From Vampirovibrio sp041737375 (lineage in GTDB: Bacteria; Cyanobacteriota; Vampirovibrionia; Vampirovibrionales; Vampirovibrionaceae), in the NCBI RefSeq assembly GCF_041737375.1, contig NZ_JBGSRV010000010.1, forward strand, positions 558,001-622,000: a stretch of DNA of 64,000 nucleotides. The letters are read 5' to 3'. Position 1 is the stretch's first letter, and every line of letters begins with the position of its first letter. The notes below the pieces were generated by a model that worked only from the letters and a program-made list of their open reading frames with translations, had not been told where the DNA came from and made no database searches. Shown in pieces: positions 18,102 to 27,171 of the stretch. The position numbers and the translations under genes were made by a program.

Positions 18102-18125
18102 AAGGGAACCGCTGTGGGTTCCCTT
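18102..18125 (-). terminator. Rho-independent terminator
   Basis: The inverted repeat AAGGGAACC (18102-18110) / GGTTCCCTT (18117-18125) with a 6-base loop is followed on the minus strand by a short T run (TTTT). It lies 44 bases after the stop of the small gene at 18169-18384 and before hflX, so it would end that transcript. Confidence 0.6.
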
Positions 18126-18168
18126 CCGGTGATTCAGACTTTTAGGCCAACCAGTATTACGCCTAAAA

Positions 18169-18384
18169 CTAATGCCAGCTTTCCGCTTTTCTGGGCTGTC
18201 GCATCAGCTTGCCTCGATTGTTGGTTTTCTGGCTCAGTTTGTTCAAAGCCTGATGGGCTTCTTCCAGAAACAGGATGCCATCGCCCTGTTGGCCCTCAAA
18301 ATCCAGCACTTCGTCCACAAAAACCGGATCATCATCGGTACCGAAGCTAAAAATCTCGCCCCATTTTCCATTACGCGATTTCAA
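18169..18384 (-). CDS. Small acidic protein, unknown function
   Basis: A 71-residue protein beginning MKSRNGKWGEIFSFGTDDDP, acidic in the first half and basic at the end. It has no membrane segment or recognisable domain. Support for a real gene is good: AAGGAG lies 8 bases upstream of the ATG, the gene fills an otherwise empty gap, and a hairpin terminator follows the stop. I do not recognise the family. Confidence 0.6.
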   Translation of the reverse strand: MKSRNGKWGEIFSFGTDDDPVFVDEVLDFEGQQGDGILFLEEAHQALNKLSQKTNNRGKLMRQPRKAESWH

Positions 18385-18567
18385 GACACAAACTCCTTAT
18401 CAATCAATTGGGAAGCTCGCTGGTAACACCGGCGCATTAAAGCTATCGGCTGAGCCGCCGGAAACTTGAGCTTAATTCACAGAAGTTTTGCGTTGTTTTT
18501 ACAGAAATTCAAATTCAAGCGCTCTCATCAAGAACGACAGGCAACCCAACTGTGTTTTTATAACGCC

Positions 18568-19614
18568 CTAAGCGGGTGAGGTGGGTAGATTATTAATTTC
18601 CGGCACCAAGTGGCAGTAGGCCGTGTGACCCGGCAAATACTCAATCCCCTCAGGGACTTCCTGCCTGCATTTTTCAATCACATAAGGGCAACGGGTATGA
18701 AAACGGCACCCACTGGGTGGATTGGAAGGACTGGGCAAATCGCCTTGCAACAATACCCGCTGGCTCAAATCAACCGTTGGATCGGGGATGGGAATGGAAG
18801 AAAGCAACGCCTTGGTATAAGGATGCAACGGTGTTTTGTATAAAGAGGCCGCTGGGGCCACTTCCACAATTTTACCAAGATACATAACCGCCACCCGGTC
18901 ACTGATGTACTCCACCACGCTGAGGTTATGGGCAATAAACATGTAAGTGAGATTGAATTCTTTTTTCAAATCATCCATCAGGTTCAAAATTTGGGCCTGA
19001 ATAGAGACATCCAGAGCGCTGACCGGCTCATCCGCCACAATAAAGCGAGGGTTTAAGGCAATGGCCCGGGCAATGCCTACCCGCTGGCGTTGTCCACCGG
19101 AAAATTCATGGGGGTAACGCCGAACGGCATCCCGAGGCAAACCCACCATATCCAGCAATTCAGCGACCCGCTGTGTTAAAGCGGCGCCCCGATGCAGGTT
19201 ATGCACCTTGAGAGGCTCTGCCACCGTATCTCCAATGGTCATGCGAGGATCCAGACTGGAATACGGATTTTGAAATACAATTTGCATATCCCGGCGCAAG
19301 GGGCGCAGTTGGCTGTTGTTCAAGGTCGTCAAATCAACGTCATCCAGAAAAACATGGCCACTGGTGGGCCGAAGCAATTGAAGAATGCTGCGTCCCAAGG
19401 TGGATTTGCCGCAACCCGATTCTCCCACCACCCCCAACGTTTCACCGGCGTAAATGTTGAGATCAATATCGGTAACCGCCTGTACTTCCCCCACCTTGCG
19501 GTTAAAAAACCCCTTGTGAATGGGGAAGTGTTTGCGCACCTTTTCCAGCCGAATTAAGGGCTTGGCATTCCCGGTTGGGGTGTGGTTCTCTTCTTGGGTT
19601 TGATTAGCGCTCAT
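18568..19614 (-). CDS. Oligopeptide/dipeptide ABC transporter ATP-binding protein, OppF/DppF type
   Basis: This ATPase would energise uptake of peptides or related solutes. The 348-residue protein has Walker A GESGCGKST, the Q-loop in VFQNPYSSLDPRM, signature SGGQRQRVGIARAI, Walker B with FIVADEP, and the C-terminal oligopeptide domain with the cysteine motif SGCRFHTRCP followed by another Cys, which typifies OppF/DppF. No permease, binding protein or OppD partner is encoded in the window, so it must work with subunits encoded elsewhere. Confidence 0.88.
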   Translation of the reverse strand: MSANQTQEENHTPTGNAKPLIRLEKVRKHFPIHKGFFNRKVGEVQAVTDIDLNIYAGETLGVVGESGCGKSTLGRSILQLLRPTSGHVFLDDVDLTTLNNSQLRPLRRDMQIVFQNPYSSLDPRMTIGDTVAEPLKVHNLHRGAALTQRVAELLDMVGLPRDAVRRYPHEFSGGQRQRVGIARAIALNPRFIVADEPVSALDVSIQAQILNLMDDLKKEFNLTYMFIAHNLSVVEYISDRVAVMYLGKIVEVAPAASLYKTPLHPYTKALLSSIPIPDPTVDLSQRVLLQGDLPSPSNPPSGCRFHTRCPYVIEKCRQEVPEGIEYLPGHTAYCHLVPEINNLPTSPA

Positions 19615-19684
19615 TGCACTATTCTAACCGATTTCCAGCAGAAGGCTGAGGGTTCATCCACAAAAAACAGGAAAGCGCCCTTTT

Positions 19685-22600
19685 TCAAGCAAAAGCCAAC
19701 GTTTTGGCCAGCGTTTTAGAACCATGTTCAGCAGGCTGCTCTTTGCCGATGCTCAAGGTGGGCAAAGGGGCTGTTTTCAGTTGGAAATCCGGCTGCTTAG
19801 GGTCATAGTCCACGGTAATCACCGCATTTTCATCTTCATCCAAGGCCCCAAAAGCGATTTCACTCATCACCTGATCATAAACCAGACTCTCAAACTTGGA
19901 GCGCACCTCTCTGGCTCCCCCCGCCAACGGGGCATCCTCATCTTGATGTTGACTGCCGCTGGCCAATGCGATCAAACGCTGCCGAGCGCTGTCGGACAAG
20001 ACAATTCGCAAGTTTTGATCTTTCAGAACCGGCTTCTCATTCATTTCCGCCAGCTGAATATCCAGAATTTGAGAGATATTTTGGCGGCTTAAGGGGCTGA
20101 AGGGAATCACATAATCAATACGCCCCAAATGCTCGGGCCTAAAGCCGGTTTGCCCCGTCTTGGGATTTGCGGTTAGCAGTTGCCGAACCGCTTTGTCCAG
20201 CTGACTGGTGGCCAGGGCGGCATCTTGCCCCGTTTGGCCTTGACGGTATTTGAGGATGGTTTGCGTTAATTCCTGATGATTGAGGTTACTGGTCAAGGCA
20301 ATCACCGCATTGCGGAAACTAATGGGCTGCCCCTGATTGTTCCGCAATTCACCCTCTTCCAGAATTTGCAATAAAATGTTGAAAATATCAGGGTGGGCCT
20401 TTTCAATTTCATCAAACACCACCACCGATTTGGGATTTTTTTGCACCAAATCCACCAAACCACCATTGTCATAGCCTATATATCCGGGCGGTGCGCCCGT
20501 CAACAGGCTCACGGCGTGTTTTTCCTGATAATCAGACATATCCAGCCGAATGATATTACCGTGCATAAATTCTTTGGCAATGACCTTGGTGGCCTCAGTT
20601 TTTCCCACCCCGGTCGGTCCGGGTAACAACATACTGACGATAGGCCGGTTTTTGCCCTCGCCGGTTTTATGATGAATGGCGATTTTTTTAAGCGCCTGTT
20701 CAATGGCAGCCAACGCTTCTGGCTGGCCCACAATATGGCGACTCAAGACGGCCTTAGCGTTTCGAAGTTTGGCCATTTCCTCGCGGGTCAACATCTCTAC
20801 TTTTTCACCCGTCAAAATGGCCATCGCCTCACGAAGATGTTCATCCTGAACCACCACAGGCAATGCCGCTTCCGTAGAGGCCGCTTCTCGCTGCTTTGAA
20901 CGACGCTCAATTTCCAGACGCAACTGTTCCGCTTCCTGTCGGGTTTGCTCTAACTGTAGGGCAAAGCGGCCTTTCAGCGCCTTTTTTTCCGACAGCGTTT
21001 GCAACCAAAGCTCCTTGCGTTGTAATTGATCTTGCAGCGCCCCCAACTCAAAAGAATTTCCTTTTGAAATGGAAGCCGACAAACTCAAGACATCCAGGGC
21101 GTGATGAAGGGCATTTTCGGGCCACTTGGCATTCGCATAACGCATGGTTTTCTTTAAAATATCCGGCGGAATTTCTACCCCATTTCGCTTTTCCACCCGA
21201 CTGGCTTGTCGCCCCAATATCACCAACGTTTCATCGGCAGAAAACTTTGGCATTGGAATGATATGAAACCGGTCTTCTACCGTCTGGTCGGAATCCAGCA
21301 AGGTTTTTCGCAAATCAGCGGGGGTCACGGCCCCAATCAACGTTAAATTTTTTCGTTCCAGCAACCCCGAAGCTTTTAGCCGATCCAGCCAACTCAACTC
21401 CCCATCTGATTTCAGCATTAAATGGGCGTCATCCATAAACACAATCACCGGGTGGGGATGGTGATTCAAGTACTGATTCAACTCCGAAAACATGGATTTG
21501 GCGTTTCGATCAAAATCGCCCCGGTAGGTGTTTTCCGCCTGCAAATTGGCCAGGTTTAACTGCACCATTTGTGCGTTACGCAACGCTTTGGGTACATCGT
21601 TATTGGCAATACGCTGGGCCAGCCCCAACGCCGAAAAAGTTTTGCCCTCGCCCGCAGGGCCTTTCAGCAACATATGGGTTCTACGGCCGCCGCTATCGAT
21701 AATGGCCAGCAAACGATCCGTAAAATCCCGGCGCATCAAAACCTCGGGCAATTCGCCACTCAACCCTTTCTTCACCAGATTTTGGCCATGTTTCAACACC
21801 GAAGGGCAGGCCTTTTCAAACTGATCCAGCATCAAAGCTTTCTGATTATTGGCCTCTTCTAAAAGTGTCTCTAAAACACGCTTCACTTCTTCAATGGATT
21901 GACCTTCACCATCCACCGGTTCCGAGGCTCGTAAAAATGCCATAAAAGAATCAGGCGAATAATCGGAACGCCCAGGCTCATCCAGAAACCGGGACAGGAG
22001 CCGCTTACTTTCCTCTGAAGCCAGCCTTAAACGTTGATTGGACTGCGGGTTCCACAAGCCTTGCAGCTTGCGCTGGGCATTCTCAAGTACCTTAACCGCC
22101 TGACTCCGCTCCAGCTTTACCGGCAGAGATTCTGGAATGAATGGCTCAAAAGAAAGCGGGCTTTTTTGAGCGTTTCCCCCGTTTTTTTTATGATTGGCCA
22201 TTCTGAGCGCAGCGTCTATGCCCTTGGACATGGCCTGAGGCAAGGGCGCAAATTCAATCTCGCCGCCCGGACGATAATGAGGAGGCGTAAACCATTTACC
22301 AAGGGTGGGTGATTGTTCCTGAACCCGAGCAACCATGCCTGATTCCATACTGCTGCTGTCGCTGATTTCCTCGGGCGCCAATGCATCAAAACCAACCGGG
22401 GAAAGCGAAGAGGCCGGTGATGAAGCATTAAAAGCGCTAAAAAAAGTAGCCAGCGGCGATAATGCATCCGGTTTTTGAGCTTCTTGCTCCCGAATTTCCT
22501 GAATCAGAATCTCCGGCAAATCAGCCTCACCGTGAACCTTAGACAGGGCTGCTAAAAGCGCCTTTCGAAAATCGGCCTGAAGCTTGGGCGTTGGCTGGCC

Positions 22601-23080
22601 AGCCGCCACCGAATGGCTGGGGAATTGAGACTTAAAATTGTGGATGGCGGGCTCAAAATCAGTCATCCACTCTTGAGGGGTATACGGCTCCCCGGCAACC
22701 AGCCCCCGAATCAGGGACATCACCAACCGGCGATCTTCCAATTGGGCAGGGTTGCGCTTGGCAGCGCTGCGGGGAGGAGAGCGCCGAATGGTTTCCACCA
22801 CCTGAGTTAAAAAGAAAGGGGAATCCAGTTGCGCATAGCCTTCCTGGCTCGCCCGCTCCAGACTGGCTTCTAATAAATTCGCCAGAAGCGGAGATTGCCG
22901 GGAGACAGCGGTAATCACCTGCTCATCCGTGGTGACGGAAGAGAGTTCTACACTATCGGCCAACGGCTTGGGGGGCGGAAAGGCATTGTTTCGATTTTCC
23001 GCTCGCTTGGCTTTACCCGCAAACAGCGGGGCAGAACTGGATAAAGGCAAGCGAGTGGGTTGAGGGCGCTGAATGTTCAT
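19685..23080 (-). CDS. Clp-like double AAA+ protein with an unrecognised N-terminal region
   Basis: A 1131-residue protein related to ClpA/ClpB/ClpC unfoldases. Residues 1-430 show no Clp N-domain repeat and begin Ser/Pro-rich (PLSSSAPLFAGK). AAA domain 1 has Walker A GPAGEGKT (474-481) and a YRGDFDRN pore-region motif, but its Walker B ends DD (VFMDDAH) instead of DE, and the Arg finger region is EDRF instead of ERRF. A short coiled coil (about 690-735) follows. AAA domain 2 is canonical: Walker A GPTGVGKT (821-828), pore loop GYIGYDNGG, Walker B VVVFDE, Arg finger FRPEHLGRID and sensor 2 GAREVR. No IGF/IGL-type ClpP loop is visible. I chose ATG 23080; an in-frame TTG lies at 23101. Confidence 0.85.
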   Translation of the reverse strand: MNIQRPQPTRLPLSSSAPLFAGKAKRAENRNNAFPPPKPLADSVELSSVTTDEQVITAVSRQSPLLANLLEASLERASQEGYAQLDSPFFLTQVVETIRRSPPRSAAKRNPAQLEDRRLVMSLIRGLVAGEPYTPQEWMTDFEPAIHNFKSQFPSHSVAAGQPTPKLQADFRKALLAALSKVHGEADLPEILIQEIREQEAQKPDALSPLATFFSAFNASSPASSLSPVGFDALAPEEISDSSSMESGMVARVQEQSPTLGKWFTPPHYRPGGEIEFAPLPQAMSKGIDAALRMANHKKNGGNAQKSPLSFEPFIPESLPVKLERSQAVKVLENAQRKLQGLWNPQSNQRLRLASEESKRLLSRFLDEPGRSDYSPDSFMAFLRASEPVDGEGQSIEEVKRVLETLLEEANNQKALMLDQFEKACPSVLKHGQNLVKKGLSGELPEVLMRRDFTDRLLAIIDSGGRRTHMLLKGPAGEGKTFSALGLAQRIANNDVPKALRNAQMVQLNLANLQAENTYRGDFDRNAKSMFSELNQYLNHHPHPVIVFMDDAHLMLKSDGELSWLDRLKASGLLERKNLTLIGAVTPADLRKTLLDSDQTVEDRFHIIPMPKFSADETLVILGRQASRVEKRNGVEIPPDILKKTMRYANAKWPENALHHALDVLSLSASISKGNSFELGALQDQLQRKELWLQTLSEKKALKGRFALQLEQTRQEAEQLRLEIERRSKQREAASTEAALPVVVQDEHLREAMAILTGEKVEMLTREEMAKLRNAKAVLSRHIVGQPEALAAIEQALKKIAIHHKTGEGKNRPIVSMLLPGPTGVGKTEATKVIAKEFMHGNIIRLDMSDYQEKHAVSLLTGAPPGYIGYDNGGLVDLVQKNPKSVVVFDEIEKAHPDIFNILLQILEEGELRNNQGQPISFRNAVIALTSNLNHQELTQTILKYRQGQTGQDAALATSQLDKAVRQLLTANPKTGQTGFRPEHLGRIDYVIPFSPLSRQNISQILDIQLAEMNEKPVLKDQNLRIVLSDSARQRLIALASGSQHQDEDAPLAGGAREVRSKFESLVYDQVMSEIAFGALDEDENAVITVDYDPKQPDFQLKTAPLPTLSIGKEQPAEHGSKTLAKTLAFA

Positions 23081-23280
23081 GCAGGCATCCCGTCTATCCA
23101 AATCCGCATTTGCCCTGCGGCCATCACAAAGCCCAGCGCTGTGAATGGTGCAAATTTTTCAAAAAATCGCTGAGCAACCGATCGCTTGTTATGCTGGGCC
23201 AAATTATTGACAAATTGTTTCAAACTTTCAATCCACCCCAAAAGATTTGCAGCGCGTAATTTTAAAAACAACAAGCCCAT
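23077..23280 (-). CDS. Possible small protein coupled to the Clp-like gene
   Basis: A 67-codon frame whose TGA stop overlaps the ATG start of the Clp-like gene as ATGA, a typical translational-coupling junction. The product begins MGLLFLKLRAANLLGWIESL and has a hydrophobic stretch near the C-terminus (FTALGFVMAAGQ). A G-rich run lies immediately before the ATG. I recognise no family, and a chance frame cannot be excluded. Confidence 0.35.
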   Translation of the reverse strand: MGLLFLKLRAANLLGWIESLKQFVNNLAQHNKRSVAQRFFEKFAPFTALGFVMAAGQMRIWIDGMPA

Positions 23281-23564
23281 CGCCCCCCAAAATCAGGAAC
23301 ACAATGGCACCCGGGAAACAGCAATGAACAATGGTAAACAGGCTGACTTGACCAATGAAACCAAATTCAATAGTCTGAAAAGCAGGCGTAGAAATCAAGC
23401 CTTTTGATAAAAAGACTCAACAAACCTCGTAAAATTCTCTAAAATAAAGGAAAGACACAGAGGGGCTTATCCGTTCGAACTCTATTTTGAGATTTGAGCG
23501 GATCTTTGGTTAACCAACCGGCGTTCATTGTCGCCATTCAAAAAGAAGAGAGGGGTCAGGCTTT
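23281..23564. other. Divergent intergenic region before the acetyl-CoA synthetase gene
   Basis: AT-rich gap between the leftward Clp-like transcription unit and the rightward synthetase gene. Apart from the 12-bp palindrome at 23506-23517, I see no convincing promoter with both elements well spaced, and no RNA gene. Confidence 0.5.
23506..23517. promoter_or_regulatory. Perfect 12-bp palindrome, candidate operator
   Basis: TTGGTTAACCAA is a perfect palindrome 47 bases before the start of the acetyl-CoA synthetase gene. Its symmetry and position fit an operator for a dimeric repressor or activator. No cognate regulator is identifiable in the window. Confidence 0.35.
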
Positions 23565-25331
23565 ATGCCAGCATCGGACGATCATTCATTCCACTATCCG
23601 GTCATTCATAAAGACAAAGGGGCGCAATCCCCCAATATGCAGGATTATGACCAGCTCTACCAATCATTCCAATGGGACGACTGGGCCAAATCAAACCTGA
23701 ACTTGCCCCGTAAAAACGGCGTTAACAAAGCCACTGTTTGCATTGACGGGCATGCCCCTGAGGTCATGCTTCGCAAGGCTTTAATCTGGCAAGCCACCCA
23801 CGGCCAGCAAGAAACCTATACGTTTGAAGATTTAAAACGTCAAACCAATCGCTTTGCCAATGTATTAACCAGCCTGGGCATTCAAAAAGGCGATCGGGTG
23901 TTTGTTTATCTGGAACGCATCCCCGAAATTTTCATCACCCTGTTTGGCGCCTTGAAAACCGGGGCGGTGGTGGGTCCCCTATTTTCGGCATTCGGCCCGG
24001 AAGCCATCAAGGATCGTCTGGAAGACAGTGGGGCGGTGATGGTGATTACCAGCCCCAATTTAAAAGAGCGACTAGACAGCGTTTTGCCCGATCTCCCGGC
24101 CATTCGGCAGGTCATTCTGGTGGATCGAAATCAGGATTATGGCCACCCGCTCAAAAGCCACGAACTTCGCTACGAAACGCTGATGAGCGAGGCCTCTGAC
24201 CAATTTGAAGTACCGTATACCGACCCCGATGACTACTCTATTATCCACTACACCTCGGGAACCACCGGTAAACCCAAGGGGGCCGTGCATCGACATGCGG
24301 CGGTGATCGCCCATGCGGCCACCACCCAATACATTCTGGATTTAAAGCCCGAACAGGATTTGTACTGGTGTACCGCCGATCCGGGCTGGGTAACCGGTAC
24401 CTCTTACGGCATGTTTGGCCCGTGGGCTTTGGGTGCCAGCATGCTGGTGTACGAAGGGCCTTTCAAGGCCGAAGACTGGTACCAACTGATTCAGGAGCAT
24501 AAAGTAAGCGTGTGGTACACCGCCCCCACCGCCATTCGCATGCTCATGAAAGCAGGCGAGGAAGTGGCCAGCCAATATGATTTTTCATCACTGCGCCACT
24601 TGTGCAGCGTGGGCGAACCGCTGAATCCGGAAGCCGTGGTGTGGGGTCAGAAAGTGCTGGGGCATGTGTTTCATGATACCTGGTGGCAAACCGAAACCGG
24701 GGCCATGCACATTTGTAACTACCCGTGCATGGCGGTCAAACCGGGCTCTATGGGCAAGCCCTTTCCGGGGGTGACCGCAGGCATTCTGGATGACGAGTTC
24801 CAACTCCTGCCAGCTGGACAGGAAGGACATTTGGCCATTCGTCCGCAAGCCCCCTCCCTGTTTCAGACTTACTGGAACAAAGAGGAGATGTATCATTCCA
24901 AGTTTAAAAACAACTGGTACATCACCGGTGACAGGGCCAAAATGGATGAAGAAGGCTACTACTGGTTTATTGGCAGGTCCGATGATGTCATCAACACCGC
25001 CGGACATCTGGTAGGACCCTTTGAGGTGGAAAGCGCCCTAATTGAACACCCCGCTGTGGCGGAGGCGGGTGTTATCGGTAAGCCAGACGCCGAGCGACTG
25101 GAAATTGTAAAGGCGTTTATTTCCTTAAAACAAGGTTTTGAGCCTTCTTTGCACCTTGAACAAGAAATCAAGAACTTTGTGCGAACCCGGCTTGCTGCCC
25201 ATGCCTACCCCCGAGAAATTGAGTTCCTGAGTGGCTTGCCCAAAACCCGCAGCGGAAAAATTATGCGCCGCCTGCTGAAAGCCAGAGAACTGGGCTTGCC
25301 AGAAGGCGATACCTCCACGCTGGAGGAGTAA
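23565..25331 (+). CDS. acsA: Acetyl-CoA synthetase (acetate-CoA ligase), AcsA type
   Basis: The enzyme activates acetate to acetyl-CoA through an acetyl-AMP intermediate. The 588-residue protein is an ANL adenylate-forming enzyme of the shorter AcsA subtype (Bacillus-like). It has the phosphate-binding loop YTSGTTGKPKGAVH, the WWQTETG motif, the hinge GDRAKMDEEGYYWFIGR, and the C-terminal PKTRSGKIMRR with the lysine that is catalytic and a usual acetylation site. The ribosome-binding site AGAGGGG lies about 9 bases before ATG 23565. An internal ATG at 23637 would begin closer to the domain. No acuABC genes are adjacent. Confidence 0.9.
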   Translation: MPASDDHSFHYPVIHKDKGAQSPNMQDYDQLYQSFQWDDWAKSNLNLPRKNGVNKATVCIDGHAPEVMLRKALIWQATHGQQETYTFEDLKRQTNRFANVLTSLGIQKGDRVFVYLERIPEIFITLFGALKTGAVVGPLFSAFGPEAIKDRLEDSGAVMVITSPNLKERLDSVLPDLPAIRQVILVDRNQDYGHPLKSHELRYETLMSEASDQFEVPYTDPDDYSIIHYTSGTTGKPKGAVHRHAAVIAHAATTQYILDLKPEQDLYWCTADPGWVTGTSYGMFGPWALGASMLVYEGPFKAEDWYQLIQEHKVSVWYTAPTAIRMLMKAGEEVASQYDFSSLRHLCSVGEPLNPEAVVWGQKVLGHVFHDTWWQTETGAMHICNYPCMAVKPGSMGKPFPGVTAGILDDEFQLLPAGQEGHLAIRPQAPSLFQTYWNKEEMYHSKFKNNWYITGDRAKMDEEGYYWFIGRSDDVINTAGHLVGPFEVESALIEHPAVAEAGVIGKPDAERLEIVKAFISLKQGFEPSLHLEQEIKNFVRTRLAAHAYPREIEFLSGLPKTRSGKIMRRLLKARELGLPEGDTSTLEE

Positions 25332-25345
25332 GCCTTTCGCCTTCG

Positions 25346-26092
25346 TTAAGCCAAACTTTGGTTCAGCCCCTGCTGATACTCAACCAAAACCGCGTCCAAA
25401 TCGGCTTCGCTGGTGATTGGATGATGCAATTTTTCGCTGAAATATTGAGCCAACTGGTCGACCAATTGAGCCCGAGCGGGTTTTAACAGTGTATCCCGGC
25501 GAGCCTGATAGGCTTTTAGCAGTTCCGCCTCCTCGGCAGTTAAGCGAAACCCGGCAATTGAAGAAAACTCTGACGATTGAGGAGAAGGCTCACCCATGGC
25601 CACGGGGTAAGCGGGCTTAAGAATTTTAGCGTCATTAATCACAATGGTGCCGCCCACCAAATCGCCAAATCGCTTTTCACCGGGATGAAACATCATGCAC
25701 AGCAGGCCAATGCCGAATACGTAAACATCCAGCAGGCGTAATAAGTTACGACCCAGCGATTCCCAAAAGCCAAGGGCCTGTCCGTTGTTGCGAACCACCC
25801 GAATGGAAAACAGCAATTTTCCAACCGTGCGGCCATTCCACAACCATTCCTGAAACAAATGGTACCCAAAGAAAACCACAAAAACCCCCAAAGGAGTTCC
25901 GGTTTTGGAAATTTGCTGATTACCCGCCACATAGGCCCATAGGGCAAACAAGCCAATCACCAAGCCCGTTAATACGCCCATTAAGGCAGCGTCTGCCAAA
26001 AAGGCGCATACGCGCGGGGCAATGCCTGCCAAAGCCACTTTAATATGAATATTTTCGGCAGTTTCAATGGTATGAATTGAACGGATTTCCAA
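25346..26092 (-). CDS. RDD family membrane protein
   Basis: A 248-residue protein with an N-terminal beta-rich stretch ending GIAPRVCAFLADAALMG, whose Arg and Asp are the RDD signature. Several membrane segments follow (about 30-57, 68-90 and the region NGRTVGKLLFSIRVV to about 150), then a cytoplasmic tail of about 100 residues. The function of RDD proteins is mostly unknown; some affect ion transport. I chose the TTG at 26092 because GGGAGG lies 4 bases upstream and LEIRSIHT matches the usual opening. It diverges from the SpoIIM-like gene, a pairing seen in MoxR-type clusters. Confidence 0.82.
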   Translation of the reverse strand: MEIRSIHTIETAENIHIKVALAGIAPRVCAFLADAALMGVLTGLVIGLFALWAYVAGNQQISKTGTPLGVFVVFFGYHLFQEWLWNGRTVGKLLFSIRVVRNNGQALGFWESLGRNLLRLLDVYVFGIGLLCMMFHPGEKRFGDLVGGTIVINDAKILKPAYPVAMGEPSPQSSEFSSIAGFRLTAEEAELLKAYQARRDTLLKPARAQLVDQLAQYFSEKLHHPITSEADLDAVLVEYQQGLNQSLA

Positions 26093-26109
26093 ATAAACCT
26101 CCCGACCAC

Positions 26110-26139
26110 GAGACAACTTGCCCGCAACGCCGCTATAAT
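26110..26139 (+). promoter_or_regulatory. Sigma70-type promoter for the SpoIIM-like gene
   Basis: GAGACA (26110-26115) is separated by 18 bp from a perfect TATAAT (26134-26139) in the divergent gap, giving a leader of about 45 nt before the ATG at 26191. Confidence 0.5.
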
Positions 26140-26190
26140 TATGGTAGGGAAACAAGGTGGGAAAGGCAACCCGCCAGGCACAGGAGTTTG

Positions 26191-27156
26191 ATGTCACACA
26201 AGCGGTGGTTAAGAGATCAAGAGCCTCGATGGCAGAGGCTGGAGTTGCTGCTGGAAAAATCCAGACACGCCACCTCGTTTTTAGCGCCGCAAGACATTCG
26301 AGAGCTAGGGCAGTTGTACCGGGGTGTCATCAATGACTTGTCTCGTGCCCAAAGCCAGCCGGAAGCCCAGCATCTGGAGCCTTATCTGAATAATCTGGTG
26401 CAACGCTGCCATGGCCGGGTTTACGAACGCCCACCGGCCAGCTGGAGAGAAATTTCCCGGTTTTTTTTACAAGATTTTCCCCGCTGTTTTCGCAAAAACT
26501 CGGCATTGATTGGACTGGCTTTTTTTCTGTTTATCGCCGGAGCCGCCATTGCCATGCTAACCGTGTATTACAACCCAAAAACCGAAGCTTTTTTTCTGCC
26601 GCCAGCTGTCATTGAGCAACTGGATCAAGGCGTATTGTGGACGGATACCATGCAGGCCAACCCGTCTGAATCCAGCTTTTTAATGACCAATAATATTCGG
26701 GTTGCCTTTAACGCCTTTGCCTTTGGAGTCCTTTTTGGAGTAGGCACATTGTTACTGTTATTCCATAATGGCTTATTCGCTTTTGGCGGGCCTTTACAGG
26801 TCTGTTTTCAGCACGGAACCGGCTGGAAATTAATTAACTTTATGATGGCCCATGGGGTGATAGAGCTAACCACCATTTTTATCGCCGGTGGGGCAGGCAT
26901 GATGATTGGGTTTGCCCTGCTGTTTCCCGGCGAATTACCACGCTGGCAAGCCGTACGAGAAAAATCAAGGGAAGCCATTGTTTTAATTGCCGGATGCGTG
27001 CCACTTTTGGTAATTGCGGGCATTATTGAAGGCATGGTATCTCTTAATCAGGCTGTGCCCACCACTGCAAGGCTGGCGGTTAGCGTGGCTTCAGCCCTTT
27101 GGCTCATTGCCTATCTGGGCTTTTGCGGAAGAACCCCGCAATCTACCGCCCGCTGA
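26191..27156 (+). CDS. SpoIIM-like (stage II sporulation protein M family) integral membrane protein
   Basis: A 321-residue membrane protein of the SpoIIM/DUF95 family. A soluble N-terminal helical domain (1-105) precedes membrane segments starting with ALIGLAFFLFIAGAAIAML (about 110-128). Next comes the family pattern NNIRVAFNAFAFGVLFGVGT, then the MAHGVIELTTIFIAGGAGMMIG block and two terminal segments. In non-sporulating bacteria these proteins accompany RDD, MoxR and DUF4129 genes and have no proven role. I chose ATG 26191 because AGGAG lies 5 bases upstream; the frame extends 38 codons further into the divergent gene. Confidence 0.85.
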   Translation: MSHKRWLRDQEPRWQRLELLLEKSRHATSFLAPQDIRELGQLYRGVINDLSRAQSQPEAQHLEPYLNNLVQRCHGRVYERPPASWREISRFFLQDFPRCFRKNSALIGLAFFLFIAGAAIAMLTVYYNPKTEAFFLPPAVIEQLDQGVLWTDTMQANPSESSFLMTNNIRVAFNAFAFGVLFGVGTLLLLFHNGLFAFGGPLQVCFQHGTGWKLINFMMAHGVIELTTIFIAGGAGMMIGFALLFPGELPRWQAVREKSREAIVLIAGCVPLLVIAGIIEGMVSLNQAVPTTARLAVSVASALWLIAYLGFCGRTPQSTAR

Positions 27157-27171
27157 ACCAGACCAATCGTT

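Noticed and set aside
23461..23500. tRNA-like TTCGAAC segment
   Set aside because: The GTTCGAAC resembles a T-loop, but no acceptor, D or anticodon stems can be folded around it.
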